Counted from the stretch's first letter, positions 25,170 through 34,063 are shown. The stretch: DNA of 64,000 bases from Desulfuromonas thiophila (GCF_900101955.1 NZ_FNAQ01000001.1:375358-439357); one strand, 5' to 3'. The notes: generated by a model not told the origin, from the sequence alone. Program-made: numbers and translations.

Positions 25170-25535
25170 TTAGCTCCAATGGCCTTCAACGCTGGCCTGG
25201 GCTGCTGGCTGCAGCCGCCCTTCGCGCAGCGCCTGCAGAGCTTCGGCCCCGCTGAGGCTGGCATCACAGTGGTAGACGCTGACACCGGCGCTGGTCAGGA
25301 CACGAAAGGCCTTGGGGCCGCAGTTGCCGGTGATCAGGGCATTGACGCCAGCACGCAGCAGCAGTTGGGCCGCCTGGACACCAGCGCCCTGGGCGGCGTT
25401 AAGGTTCTGCTGGTTCTCGACAATTTGCATCTTGCCACTGTTGTCATCAACGAGCAGAAAACGGGCGGCGCGACCGAAACGGCTATCGACAGGAGCGGCG
25501 AGATCCTGGCCGGTGGAGCTTAATGCGATCTTCAT
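25170..25535 (-). CDS. NifX/NifB-type dinitrogenase cofactor-domain protein
   Basis: 121 residues starting MKIALSSTGQDLAAPVDSRFGRAARFLLVD, then AGVNALITGNCGPKAFRVL, the conserved cofactor-binding region. The start at 25535 matches the family (MKIA) and has GAGG upstream; the longer in-frame ORF is not supported. It is the leading gene before the two ATPases and one of three NifX-like proteins in this locus. Confidence 0.85.
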   Translation of the reverse strand: MKIALSSTGQDLAAPVDSRFGRAARFLLVDDNSGKMQIVENQQNLNAAQGAGVQAAQLLLRAGVNALITGNCGPKAFRVLTSAGVSVYHCDASLSGAEALQALREGRLQPAAQASVEGHWS

Positions 25536-25603
25536 GGTCACCTCGGGGGGAGTAGCGGGCCGCACGGCCATATCAAAAAGGCCGGCCCGGCAGGTAGACA
25601 ATA

Positions 25604-25634
25604 AAAAGTACCGTGGCGCCGTTGGCGCCACGGT
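25604..25634 (-). terminator. Terminator after the DUF5320-like gene
   Basis: 11-bp perfect stem ACCGTGGCGCC/GGCGCCACGGT, loop GTT, then TTTTTA leftward. It lies between the DUF5320-like gene and the NifX-MinD operon, so the two may be separate transcripts or partly attenuated. Confidence 0.75.
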
Positions 25635-25722
25635 CATGACAGCGATCATGGCAGGGACAGGGTCGACACAACCGCTGTGTCAAGGTGTGCGATCCCGGTC
25701 CGTGCAGGGTTCCGTGGCAATT

Positions 25723-26034
25723 TTAGTCACCCTGGCGGTTCTGGCAACGCAGCTCGGCCAGCTCGGCCTCCAACTGGGCAATGCGCTGCTGGCGCCGGTT
25801 GTCGGTGGCGGGCGCATCACCGGCTGGGGGCAGGGCGGTCCAGCCGCGCCCGAAACCGGCACCGAAGCCGGGGCCGCAGCCACCACGGCGCATGCCACGG
25901 CCCGCAAGGCCGCGGCCGGCACCGAAGCCGGCACCGCTGGCATAGCCGGGGGCATTGCTGCCGCTGCAGTATCCCAGTCCGCGGCCGGTGCGGCTGCCCA
26001 TTCCCTGTGGTCCTGTACGATCTCCGCGAGGCAT
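25723..26034 (-). CDS. DUF5320-like Gly/Arg-rich protein
   Basis: 103 residues starting MPRGDRTGPQGMGSRTGRG. The first 65 residues are low-complexity Gly, Arg and aromatic, typical of DUF5320 proteins. A C-terminal coiled coil (about 78-98, RRQQRIAQLEAELAELR) ends in a cysteine-containing tail. Such proteins are regular companions of NifX-like proteins and MinD ATPases in anaerobes; their role is not known to me. AGGAGG gives the start. A short hairpin (CTGCCG/CGGCAG, 26052-26071) lies before its ribosome site. Confidence 0.8.
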   Translation of the reverse strand: MPRGDRTGPQGMGSRTGRGLGYCSGSNAPGYASGAGFGAGRGLAGRGMRRGGCGPGFGAGFGRGWTALPPAGDAPATDNRRQQRIAQLEAELAELRCQNRQGD

Positions 26035-26135
26035 CTTGTCCTCCTGTTTCTGCTGCCGGTTTCAAACGGCAGCCTGTGGGTTAATCCTGCTGCTGTTGCC
26101 ATAACATCCGCAGGGCTGTGTGCTTGTCCCCCAGC

Positions 26136-26561
26136 TCATGGCTCCGGCATCTCCGGGCCTGCTGCGGGGCTGGTCAACGTCCGGCCGCGTCGCTGGCAGC
26201 AGCGCCCCCGACGGCAGCCCGGCATGGTACGGGCGCGTTGCTGCAGGCAGCCCTGTTGCCAGTCGTGCAGAATGTCTTCCAGCGCTCCGGCGACAAAGGG
26301 GATCACCTCAATGCCCTGGGCACAGGCGGCCTGATAGAGTGGCCGGGAAATGGCGCCGCAGATCAGCAACCGCACGCCCTGTCGGCGGAGCAGCGCCAGC
26401 TTTTCCAGACCGTTGCCGGCTGGCAGGGGCAGGATCTGGCGCTTGAGCCCTGCCGGACTGTGCTGGCACAGTTCGGCGCTGCCGGCGACATCGAAGACCG
26501 GGGCGACCCGGCCATTCCAGGTGGTGATAGCGATGCACATGGGCTGCGGCAAAGGCTCCAT
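26136..26561 (-). CDS. NifX-type dinitrogenase cofactor-domain protein, first gene behind a sigma-54 promoter
   Basis: 141 residues if started at 26561. The family region begins MCIAITTWNGRVAPVFDVAG, so the ATG at 26540 is an equally good start; neither has a clear Shine-Dalgarno. The core VRLLICGAISRPLYQAACAQGIEVIPF matches NifX-like proteins. The tail has an Arg/Cys-rich run (PGCRRGRCCQRRGR) that may bind metal. The sigma-54 promoter lies about 37 bases upstream. Confidence 0.75.
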   Translation of the reverse strand: MEPLPQPMCIAITTWNGRVAPVFDVAGSAELCQHSPAGLKRQILPLPAGNGLEKLALLRRQGVRLLICGAISRPLYQAACAQGIEVIPFVAGALEDILHDWQQGCLQQRARTMPGCRRGRCCQRRGRTLTSPAAGPEMPEP

Positions 26562-26597
26562 CGGGGTTCGTTGCGATCGGGTGTTGCTGCTGGATAG

Positions 26598-26613
26598 AGC
26601 AGGGTTCGTGCCA
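26598..26613 (-). promoter_or_regulatory. Sigma-54 promoter of the NifX/DUF5320 operon
   Basis: TGGCACG-AACC-CTGCT on the minus strand, GG and GC doublets ten bases apart, transcript start expected near 26587. The divergently unrelated neighbour upstream is itself a sigma-54 activator gene, which supports the call. Confidence 0.78.
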
Positions 26614-26722
26614 GAGACGCGGTGCTGTCTTTTAATGGTTTCAAGTATCCGAAATAAAATAGTTTTTCAGAAAAAGATTAATTTCGCGGGTTGGCAGTGG
26701 GGTCGCTCAAGAGTTGCGTTTA

Positions 26723-26750
26723 TGCATTATTGTCTGACGACAGAAATGCA
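26723..26750. promoter_or_regulatory. Palindromic enhancer candidate for the adjacent sigma-54 activator
   Basis: 28-bp inverted repeat TGCATT-N2-TGTC-N4-GACA-N2-AATGCA, 110-150 bp upstream of the sigma-54 promoter, the usual position for an activator site. A related half-site (TGCATTTGTTGTC) follows at about 26755. Confidence 0.6.
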
Positions 26751-26773
26751 CGACTGCATTTGTTGTCGGCGGC

Positions 26774-28150
26774 TCAGGAGCGGCGGCGGCCGTCGATGGC
26801 GGGCAGTTCGAGACCCAGTGCCTGGATCTTGCGGTACAGGGTGGTTTTATGGATACCGAGGGCGGCGGCGGTGGCCTGGCGGTTGTAACCATGCTGTTGC
26901 AGGGCCGACAGCAGGGTCTGGCGTTCGTGTTCGGCGTTGAGCTGGCGCAGGGCGCTGGCGTCGCCGGTGGGTTCAGCCGTCCCGGTCTGCGGGGGCGGTA
27001 CCAGGGGCGCGGGCAGGTGGCGGCGTTCGATCCAGTCGCCCTGACAAAGGACAAAGGCCCGTTCGATAACGTTTTCCAGCTCGCGCACGTTGCCGGGCCA
27101 GTCGTGGCTGACCAGGGCCGCCAGGGCTGTGGGCCGGCAGCCCTGGATGTGGCGTTTTTGCAACCGGTTGAAACGGGCGATGAAATGGTCCACCAGCAGG
27201 GGAATATCTTCCAGGCGGTCCCGCAGGGGAGGCAATTTCAGGTTGACGACATGGATACGATAGAACAGATCCTGGCGGAAACGGCCATCGGCCACCAGTG
27301 CTGCCAGATCGCGGTGGGTAGCGGCAATGATGCGGGCCTGCAACGGTTCTGAACCGGTGGCGCCCAGCGGCTCGAACTGGCGCTCCTGCAGTACCCGCAG
27401 CAGGCGCACCTGCAGCGCGGGACTGATTTCACCGATCTCATCAAGAAACAGGGTGCCCTGGCCGGCGCGGTGCAGGCGGCCGGGTTTGTCCTGCACTGCG
27501 CCGGTAAAGGCGCCCTTTTTGTAGCCGAACAATTCCGATTCCAGCAGATTGTCGGGCAGGGCGCCACAGTTGATGGCGACGAAGGGGGCATCGGGAGCAG
27601 CGCCGCTGCCGTGAATGGCACGGGCCAGCAATTCCTTGCCGGTGCCGGTTTCGCCCTCGATCAGCACCGTGGCGCGACTGGCCGCGATGGTCGGCAGCAG
27701 CTCGAACAGGGGCTGCATGCGCGGGCTGTGGCTGACCAGGTCGCCGATGCGGAACTGGCCATGCAGGGCCTGCCGCAGAGCCTCGACGTCGCTGAGGTCA
27801 CGGAAGGTTTCGGCGCCGCCGAGGAACCGGCCGCTGGCGTCGCGCAACACGGCGGTGGAGATGCTGATGGGCACCTGCTGGCCGTCGGCACGGATGATGA
27901 AGCCCTCGCGCTGCACGATGGGTTTGTTGCTGTGCAGGGTTTCGCGCAGGGCGCAGTGGTTTTCACACAGACTGCAGCGGAACACCTCGGAGCAGGGCTG
28001 GCCGATGGCTTCCTCGCGGCGGATGCCGGTGATGCGTTCGGCGGCGCGGTTGAAGGAACTGATACGCCAGTCGGCATCGACCGTGAAGACCCCGTCGCAG
28101 ATGCTCTCCAGGATGGCTTCGGTCAGATCCGTCCTGTCGCGCCGCGCCAT
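26774..28150 (-). CDS. PAS-domain sigma-54-dependent transcriptional activator
   Basis: 458 residues. The N-terminal PAS domain (about 10-125) contains a cysteine cluster C53, C59, C62, C66, which could hold a metal or redox centre. The AAA+ domain (about 140-370) has Walker A GETGTGKE, the sigma-54 contact loop GAFTGA, Walker B FLDEIGE and an R-finger region. A C-terminal Fis-type HTH (about 415-450, NRQATAAALGIHKTTLYRKI) completes it. There is no receiver domain, so it senses directly. Its probable targets are the NifX/DUF5320/MinD genes encoded just downstream. Confidence 0.9.
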   Translation of the reverse strand: MARRDRTDLTEAILESICDGVFTVDADWRISSFNRAAERITGIRREEAIGQPCSEVFRCSLCENHCALRETLHSNKPIVQREGFIIRADGQQVPISISTAVLRDASGRFLGGAETFRDLSDVEALRQALHGQFRIGDLVSHSPRMQPLFELLPTIAASRATVLIEGETGTGKELLARAIHGSGAAPDAPFVAINCGALPDNLLESELFGYKKGAFTGAVQDKPGRLHRAGQGTLFLDEIGEISPALQVRLLRVLQERQFEPLGATGSEPLQARIIAATHRDLAALVADGRFRQDLFYRIHVVNLKLPPLRDRLEDIPLLVDHFIARFNRLQKRHIQGCRPTALAALVSHDWPGNVRELENVIERAFVLCQGDWIERRHLPAPLVPPPQTGTAEPTGDASALRQLNAEHERQTLLSALQQHGYNRQATAAALGIHKTTLYRKIQALGLELPAIDGRRRS

Positions 28151-28156
28151 AAAATT

Positions 28157-29671
28157 TTACCCCGCGCTGATTTCGAACTGCTCAATGTGAAAGCTGGGAC
28201 GTGCCACGATGGCGATCTGTTTGCCGAAATGCTGTTCGATCTCCTCAATGATGCGGTTTTCCTCGTCGTACAGCAATGCTGCCACGTCGGGATGCACCTG
28301 CAGGCTGATCTGCTGGCCTGGCAGGTCGCGGATTTCCCGCTTGAGCTTGCGGAAAATCTCGAAAGCCACGGTGGTGCGACTCTTGATGTAGCCGGTGCCT
28401 TCGCAGTAGGGGCAGGGTTCGCACAGGGTGCGGCCGATACTCTCGCGTACCCGTTTGCGGGTCATTTCCACCAGTCCCAATTCGGAGATCTTCAGGATGT
28501 TGGTCTTGCTCTTGTCGCTCTTGAGGGCTTCTTCCAGGGCGGCGTGTACCTGCTCGCGATGGGCTTCCTTTTCCATGTCGATGAAATCGATGATGATCAG
28601 CCCACCGATGTTGCGCAGGCGCAGCTGGTAGGCAATCTCTTTGACGGCTTCCAGATTGGTCTTGAGAATGGTGTCTTCGAGGTTGCGTTTGCCGACAAAG
28701 CGGCCGGTATTGACATCAACGGCGGTCAGGGCCTCGGTCTGCTCAATGATGATGTAACCGCCACTTTTGAGCCAGACCTTGCGCTCCAGGGCGCGGGCGA
28801 TTTCGACCTCCAGGCCGCAGGCGTCGAACAGGGGCTCGTCCTTGTCGTACAGTTCGATGTCGCATTCCAGATTGGGCATGTAGGTGCTGAGAAATTGCAG
28901 AATCTTGTCGTATTCCTCGGGCGAGTCGACCAGGATATGGCGGATATCCTCGGTGAGGATGTCGCGCAACACCTTGCTGGTGACATCCAGATCGGAGTGA
29001 ATCAGTGCCGGGGCCTGCCGCAGGCTCTGGCAGCGGTCGATGTCGCGCCACAGATCGGCCAGATAGGTCATGTCGGCGCGCAGATCCTCCTCGTTTTTGC
29101 CCTCGGCGGCGGTGCGGACGATAAAGCCGGTACCGGCCGGGCGAATTTCCTCGACAATGTGGCGCAGGCGTTCCTTTTCCTCTTCATTCTCAATGCGGCG
29201 CGAAATGCCGATATGGTCGATGGTTGGCATGTAAACCAGATGGCGGCCGGGCAGGGAGATGTGCGAGGTGATGCGGGCGCCCTTGGTGCCGAGGGGTTCC
29301 TTGGCCACCTGGACCAGGATCTCCTGTCCTTCCTGCAGCAGATCCTCAATGGGCGGCAGGGCGGTGGGTGCTTCTTCCAGGTTCTCGGTACCTAGCGGAT
29401 TGTTCTCGCTGCGGCCGTCGACAAAGTCGGCCACCGCTTCCATCTCGTCGATCACATCGGCAACATAGAGGAAGGCGGCTTTTTCCAGGCCGATATCGAC
29501 AAAGGCGGCCTGCATGCCCGGCAGCACGCGGATAACCTTGCCCTTGTAGATGTTGCCGACAATACCGCGTTCGCGCGCCCGTTCGATGTAGAGCTCGGAG
29601 ATGTGGCCATTTTCCTGCAGGGCCACGCGGGTTTCGTGGGAGGTTTTGTTGATGACCAGCTTCTTCAGCAT
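28157..29671 (-). CDS. rng: Ribonuclease G (Rne/Rng family)
   Basis: 504 residues, the size of RNase G rather than E. The S1-like N-terminus (VGNIYKGKVIRVLPGMQAAFVDIG) comes first. The catalytic DNase-I-like region follows, with metal ligands in TAVDVNTG and IIIDFIDM. The zinc-link CEPCPYCEGTG and a small dimer domain end the protein. It processes 16S rRNA 5' ends and degrades mRNA. It overlaps the stop of the radical SAM gene by seven bases, a common pairing in this group of bacteria. Confidence 0.95.
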   Translation of the reverse strand: MLKKLVINKTSHETRVALQENGHISELYIERARERGIVGNIYKGKVIRVLPGMQAAFVDIGLEKAAFLYVADVIDEMEAVADFVDGRSENNPLGTENLEEAPTALPPIEDLLQEGQEILVQVAKEPLGTKGARITSHISLPGRHLVYMPTIDHIGISRRIENEEEKERLRHIVEEIRPAGTGFIVRTAAEGKNEEDLRADMTYLADLWRDIDRCQSLRQAPALIHSDLDVTSKVLRDILTEDIRHILVDSPEEYDKILQFLSTYMPNLECDIELYDKDEPLFDACGLEVEIARALERKVWLKSGGYIIIEQTEALTAVDVNTGRFVGKRNLEDTILKTNLEAVKEIAYQLRLRNIGGLIIIDFIDMEKEAHREQVHAALEEALKSDKSKTNILKISELGLVEMTRKRVRESIGRTLCEPCPYCEGTGYIKSRTTVAFEIFRKLKREIRDLPGQQISLQVHPDVAALLYDEENRIIEEIEQHFGKQIAIVARPSFHIEQFEISAG

Positions 29672-32226
29672 AGACAGGACTCCTTGGCCTCGATGACGGC
29701 GACACCAGCCGGCGGGACGGCGGCGGGCGTGAAGTGAACGGCCTGTTTGCAGATACCCAGGGCGCGCGCCGCCGTGTCGTCAAGATCGAGCAGGCAGGCG
29801 GCCACAGCCACCGGGCTGCCGCGATAGAGGCTCAGCAGCAGGCCGCTGGCGTCCAGTTGCAGATCGGCAATGTCGGGACGCAGATCGCGCTTGAGGGTCT
29901 TGCCCTCCTTCTGCCGTTGCCAGGGCAGGGACGTGGCTGACAGGGCTTGCTGCAGCCGCTGCGCCAGGTCGGGCGGAAACAGCGGATTGAGCGGCACCCG
30001 GTAGTCGCTGCGGACAATGCTGGCTGCCGGGCTGGCTGTCTGCGGGCTGACGGACCAGGCCGCGAGAACCGCGAAGCCTGCCGGCAGTTGCTCGTTGAGC
30101 TGGTGGCCGAAGTCGGCAGCGGCCCAAGGCCGGATCAGTTCGATATCGACGATTTCCGCCCGGCTGGCCACGCCGGTGGGCAGGGCATCGGGAAACGACA
30201 GGCGCGGATGGGGATGAAACCCCTGGCTGTAGCGTAGCGGCGCCTTCATGCGCCGCAAGGCCCGTTGTACCAGACTCATGAACTCCAGGTGGCTGATCAC
30301 CAGGGCCGGGCCTTCCTTGGCCAGTTGCAGGCGCAGACGGAAGCGGCTGTCCGGCAGGAGCGTTATCGCTGGCGTGACGGCAGGGGACTGGAACTGTGGT
30401 GCCGGATCGGCATAGCGCATCCGCAGCTGGTCAAAATCACAGACGCCGCAACCGCCGCAGGTGCCGCCGCGGCAATCGGGGGTGGGAGCCAGGGCCAGGG
30501 CCCGCTGGGCCTCGCGGCGGAAAAATTCCTTCGGGATGCCACAACTCAGATGCTCCCAGGGCAGAATCTCGTCGAAGTCACGCGGTCGCAGATAAAAGTC
30601 AGGATCGATGGCACAGTCGGTCAGGGCCTGCTGCCAGCGATCATAACGAAAGTGGTCGCGCCAGCCATCGAAGCCGCAGCCCAGATCCACCGCCCGCTCC
30701 AGCAGGGCACCAAGGCGGCGGTCGCCACGGGCGAAGATGCCCTCGAGCAGCGACAGTTCCGGTTCGTGCCATTTCAGTCGCAGTTTTTTGCTGGCCAGGG
30801 CCTCGCGCAGCCATTGCTGGCGCCGGCGGGTCTCCTGCAGGCTGATCTGGCCGTGCCACTGGAACGGTGTGTGGGGTTTGGGCACGAAGGTCGAGGCCGA
30901 CACATGCACATCGCCGCCGCCTTCGGTGCCACGGGCGGTTTTTTTCACCGCCGCCGCCAGATCGATAATGCCTTGCAGATCGGCCTGTTCCTCGGTCGGC
31001 AGGCCAATCATGAAGTAGAGCTTGATCAGGCGCCAGCCCAACTGGTAGATGGTGCGGGCACTGCTGATCAGGTCGTCGGCCACAATGCCCTTGTTGATGA
31101 CCTGCCGCAGCCGTTCGCTGCCGGCTTCCGGTGCCAGGGTGAAGCCGGTCTTGCGGACCTTGCGGATTTCCTCGATCAGGGTGGTGCTCAGCGAGCCGAC
31201 CCGCAGGCTCGGCAGCGATACCGCGATACGATCCTGGCTGTGACGCGCCATCAGCTCGGCCAGCAGGGGCTCGATGGCGCTGTAGTCACCGCTGGAGAGG
31301 GACAGCAGCGACAAATCCTCGTGGCCGCTGTGCTGCAGGGCCGTGGCGGCCAGTTCGGTAATGGTGGTGGCCTGCCGTTCGCGCACCGGCCGGTAGATGT
31401 AGCCGGCCTGACAGAAACGGCAGCCCCGGGTGCAACCACGGGCGATCTCGATGGCGACGCGGTTGTGGACCGTGTGCATGGTCGGTACCAGCGGCCGGCG
31501 TGGAAAGGGCGCGGCATCAAGGTCGGCAACAAAACGGCGGCGCACCAGCGGTTGCTCGGGATGTCCGGGTTCGATGGCGGCGATGCGGCCGTCAGCGGCG
31601 TAGCGCACGTCGAACAGGTCGGGCCGATAGACGCCCTCGATACGGCCGAGGCGGTTCAGCTTCTGGCGGCGGTTTTCCCCCAGCTGCCGGCTGAGGCGCA
31701 GGGCGGCGCAGATCTCGACGACGGCTTCCTCGCCGTCGCCCAACAGGGCCAGGTCGATGAAGTCGGCCAGGGGCTCCGGATTGTAGGCACAGGGGCCACC
31801 GACGATGATGAGGGGATCGTCCTCGCCGCGTCGGTCACGGCGACGCGCGATGGCGGCCAGATCGAGCATGTGCAGCAGGTTGGTGTAGCACAGTTCGTAC
31901 TGCAGGCTGAAGCCAACCAGGTCGAAGTCGCGCAGGGGCCGGTGCGATTCCAGCGAAGTCAGCGGGGCACCCTGTTGCTGTAATTGGGCGGCGCGGTCGG
32001 GCCAGGGACAGTAAACGCGTTCGGCGGCTATCCAATCGTGATGGTTGAGAATCTCATAGAGAATGGCTGAGCCGATATGGCTCATGCCGATTTCGTAAAC
32101 GTCGGGAAAGGCCAGGGCGAAGTGGATGGCGACGCCCGCCGGATCTTTGTGGCAAGAGCCGACTTCGCCGCCGGTGTAGCGGCCGGGACGGCTGAGGTTG
32201 AGCAGAGCGGTGCAGGAATTCATCAT
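29665..32226 (-). CDS. Radical SAM protein with C-terminal DUF2344-type domain (TIGR03960-like)
   Basis: 853 residues. An N-terminal B12-binding-like region (about 1-220) precedes the radical SAM core with CTRGCRFCQ (CxxxCxxC) near residue 268, which binds the [4Fe-4S] cluster for SAM cleavage. A CRGGTCGGCGVCD cysteine-rich linker is followed by a C-terminal domain of about 220 residues (RLRLQLAKEGPALVISHLEF, RYSQGFHPHPRLSF) like DUF2344. The family is conserved upstream of RNase G genes; a tRNA or rRNA modification role is suspected but unknown. The start may be either of two adjacent ATG codons. Confidence 0.88.
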   Translation of the reverse strand: MMNSCTALLNLSRPGRYTGGEVGSCHKDPAGVAIHFALAFPDVYEIGMSHIGSAILYEILNHHDWIAAERVYCPWPDRAAQLQQQGAPLTSLESHRPLRDFDLVGFSLQYELCYTNLLHMLDLAAIARRRDRRGEDDPLIIVGGPCAYNPEPLADFIDLALLGDGEEAVVEICAALRLSRQLGENRRQKLNRLGRIEGVYRPDLFDVRYAADGRIAAIEPGHPEQPLVRRRFVADLDAAPFPRRPLVPTMHTVHNRVAIEIARGCTRGCRFCQAGYIYRPVRERQATTITELAATALQHSGHEDLSLLSLSSGDYSAIEPLLAELMARHSQDRIAVSLPSLRVGSLSTTLIEEIRKVRKTGFTLAPEAGSERLRQVINKGIVADDLISSARTIYQLGWRLIKLYFMIGLPTEEQADLQGIIDLAAAVKKTARGTEGGGDVHVSASTFVPKPHTPFQWHGQISLQETRRRQQWLREALASKKLRLKWHEPELSLLEGIFARGDRRLGALLERAVDLGCGFDGWRDHFRYDRWQQALTDCAIDPDFYLRPRDFDEILPWEHLSCGIPKEFFRREAQRALALAPTPDCRGGTCGGCGVCDFDQLRMRYADPAPQFQSPAVTPAITLLPDSRFRLRLQLAKEGPALVISHLEFMSLVQRALRRMKAPLRYSQGFHPHPRLSFPDALPTGVASRAEIVDIELIRPWAAADFGHQLNEQLPAGFAVLAAWSVSPQTASPAASIVRSDYRVPLNPLFPPDLAQRLQQALSATSLPWQRQKEGKTLKRDLRPDIADLQLDASGLLLSLYRGSPVAVAACLLDLDDTAARALGICKQAVHFTPAAVPPAGVAVIEAKESCLC

Positions 32227-32345
32227 TGTCTTTCAGTGCCGGCGTGTTAAATTAGGCAATCTACAATGGTACTTCAGGGCCTGACAAGCAGTTTTTCCGC
32301 CGCATTGGCGTCTTGCCAGACCCGCAGCGCACACAAGGAGTTTGC

Positions 32346-33080
32346 ATGCATCAGGTTGCCGGTCCGCAGGTGGATGTTCATGTGCACAGTCTGGCGTCGG
32401 GCCATGCCTACAGCACCATTGAGGAAATTGCCCGCGCCGCCGCCGCCCGCGGTCTGGCTGGGGTGGCCATTACCGACCATGGCCCGGCCTTGCCGGGCGG
32501 GCCGCATTTCTACCATTTCATGGCACTGCGTTTCGTGCCGGAGGAGCTGTTCGGTGTGCGGTTGCTGCGTGGCGTCGAGGCCAACATCCTCGATGAAGGG
32601 CGATTGGATCTTGCCGCCGAGGTGCTGGAGCGACTTGATATTGTGCTGGCCGGTTTTCACGAAGGTTGTGGCTACCAGGGTGACAGCCGGCGCCAGAATA
32701 CGGCCACCCTGCTGCGGGTGATGGAGAATCCGCAGGTCGACATCATCTCCCATCCGGGCAATCCGCAATTTCCGCTGGATTACGCCGCCGTGGTGGCCCA
32801 GGCTGGGCGCACGGGCGTGGCGCTGGAGATCAATAGCTCGTCCTTCTCCCTGAGTCGGCGCAACAGTGCGCCCAACTGTCTTGAAATTGTTCGCCTTTGT
32901 GCCCGGCAGGGCGTGGCTGTGGCCGTGGGCAGCGACGCCCATATCGCCCAGGGGGTTGGTCAGTTCGATGACGCGTTACAGGCCCTTGAGCAGTGTGGCC
33001 TGCCGCCGGAGCTGGTGGTCAACCGCACCCTGGCCTCGACCCGCGCCTTCTTGGGTCGCAACGGCCGTATGCTGCGCTGA
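32346..33080 (+). CDS. PHP-domain phosphoesterase (YcdX type)
   Basis: 244 residues. The four PHP motifs are DVHVHSLASGH, ITDHGPAL, AGFHE...HPGNP and GSDAHIAQ, giving the trinuclear metal site. It probably hydrolyses a phosphate ester; the substrate is unknown. AAGGAG precedes the ATG at 32346. Divergent to the radical SAM gene and followed at once by a class II aldolase gene on the same strand. Confidence 0.88.
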   Translation: MHQVAGPQVDVHVHSLASGHAYSTIEEIARAAAARGLAGVAITDHGPALPGGPHFYHFMALRFVPEELFGVRLLRGVEANILDEGRLDLAAEVLERLDIVLAGFHEGCGYQGDSRRQNTATLLRVMENPQVDIISHPGNPQFPLDYAAVVAQAGRTGVALEINSSSFSLSRRNSAPNCLEIVRLCARQGVAVAVGSDAHIAQGVGQFDDALQALEQCGLPPELVVNRTLASTRAFLGRNGRMLR

Positions 33081-33124
33081 GGATCGTTTTTCTTGGCTTT
33101 TCCTTTTTTATTCCGGGAGGTGCT

Positions 33125-33781
33125 GTGAAGCTGGCAGCCGAGCGGCAACAGATTGTCGACTACGGCCTGCGTTTGTTGCAGGCCGGGCTCACCACCGGCA
33201 GTGGCGGTAATCTTAGCTGTCTGTGCCGGGAGCAGGAACTTATCGCTATCGGACCGAGCGGCATCGCCTATACCGATGTCCGGCCAGAGGATGTGGTGAT
33301 TGTCGATCGGCAGGGCCGGCGGGTGGAGGGGCGTTATCAGCCGTCGAGCGAGCTGGGTTTTCATCTGGCGCTTTACGACCGGCGGCCCGATATTGCCGCC
33401 GTGGTACATACCCATTCGGTTTATGCCACCACCCTGGCCTGCCTGCACTGGGAGTTGCCCGCAGTGCACTATCTGGTGGGCTACAGTGGCGACAGGGTGC
33501 CGCTGGCGCCCTATGCCACCTTCGGCACGGCTGAGCTGGCCCGGGCGGTGGCCGACAGCATCGGTGGTTACAATGCCGTGCTGCTGGCCAATCATGGGCT
33601 GGTAGCGGTGGGAACCCAACTGGAGCGGGCGTTCAACGTGGCTGAGGAAATTGAGTTTGTTGCCCGTCTCTACTATCAGTGCCGTTGTGCCGGTACGCCG
33701 GTGCTGGTGGCAGAAGATGAGATGGCACGGGTGCTGGAGCGGTTCAAAAGCTATGGCCAACCAACGCTGCCGTCGGCCTGA
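33125..33781 (+). CDS. Class II aldolase/adducin-family protein (fuculose-phosphate-aldolase-like)
   Basis: 218 residues from a GTG start with GGGAGG just upstream. The family motifs are GSGGNLS near 25-31, GPSG near 43-46, SSELGFH (E76), HTH at 95-97 and ANHG at 155-158, giving the zinc histidines and catalytic glutamate. It could be a sugar-phosphate aldolase or a methylthioribulose-phosphate dehydratase relative; the sequence alone does not decide. It lies 44 bases after the PHP phosphoesterase gene. Confidence 0.85.
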   Translation: MKLAAERQQIVDYGLRLLQAGLTTGSGGNLSCLCREQELIAIGPSGIAYTDVRPEDVVIVDRQGRRVEGRYQPSSELGFHLALYDRRPDIAAVVHTHSVYATTLACLHWELPAVHYLVGYSGDRVPLAPYATFGTAELARAVADSIGGYNAVLLANHGLVAVGTQLERAFNVAEEIEFVARLYYQCRCAGTPVLVAEDEMARVLERFKSYGQPTLPSA

Positions 33782-33808
33782 GCGCATCGCCCGGGCTGAC
33801 CGGAGGGG

Positions 33809-34063
33809 CTAGGGCGTGGCCTTGTGGCAGAACAGGCAGCGGTTGGGATCGGGATGCTCTGGCGGGAACTCCATGCCGGGCTGGCCGTGGCAGTCCTTGC
33901 AGAAGGCTTCCGCGGCCTTTTTGCCTTCCTGCTGGAAGAGTGTCAGGTAGGGTGCGTGGGTCGTATCCCGCGGCAGATGCGGGGTGGTTTCTTCCGGGGC
34001 GGCCCATAAAAAGGCCACCAGAGCGATGCCGGCGATGACAAGCAGCAGATCTCGCGTTTTCAC
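33809..34063 (-). CDS. Small membrane-anchored diheme c-type cytochrome
   Basis: 84 residues from a GTG start. One N-terminal membrane helix (MKTRDLLLVIAGIALVAFLW), probably an uncleaved anchor, then CKDCH near 55-59 and CLFCH near 76-80, two c-type haem sites. The first CxxCH is preceded by FQQEGKKAAEAF, a common small-cytochrome helix. It lies 47 bases after a three-helix membrane protein gene in the same direction; they may form a quinol- or electron-transfer pair. The ribosome site is weak. Confidence 0.75.
   Translation of the reverse strand: MKTRDLLLVIAGIALVAFLWAAPEETTPHLPRDTTHAPYLTLFQQEGKKAAEAFCKDCHGQPGMEFPPEHPDPNRCLFCHKATP

Noticed and set aside
27470-29395. 641-codon open frame on the + strand
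   Set aside because: Antisense to the sigma-54 activator and RNase G genes; no domain and no ribosome site.
30265-31983. 572-codon open frame on the + strand
   Set aside because: Antisense to the radical SAM gene, whose CxxxCxxC motif and length are secure.
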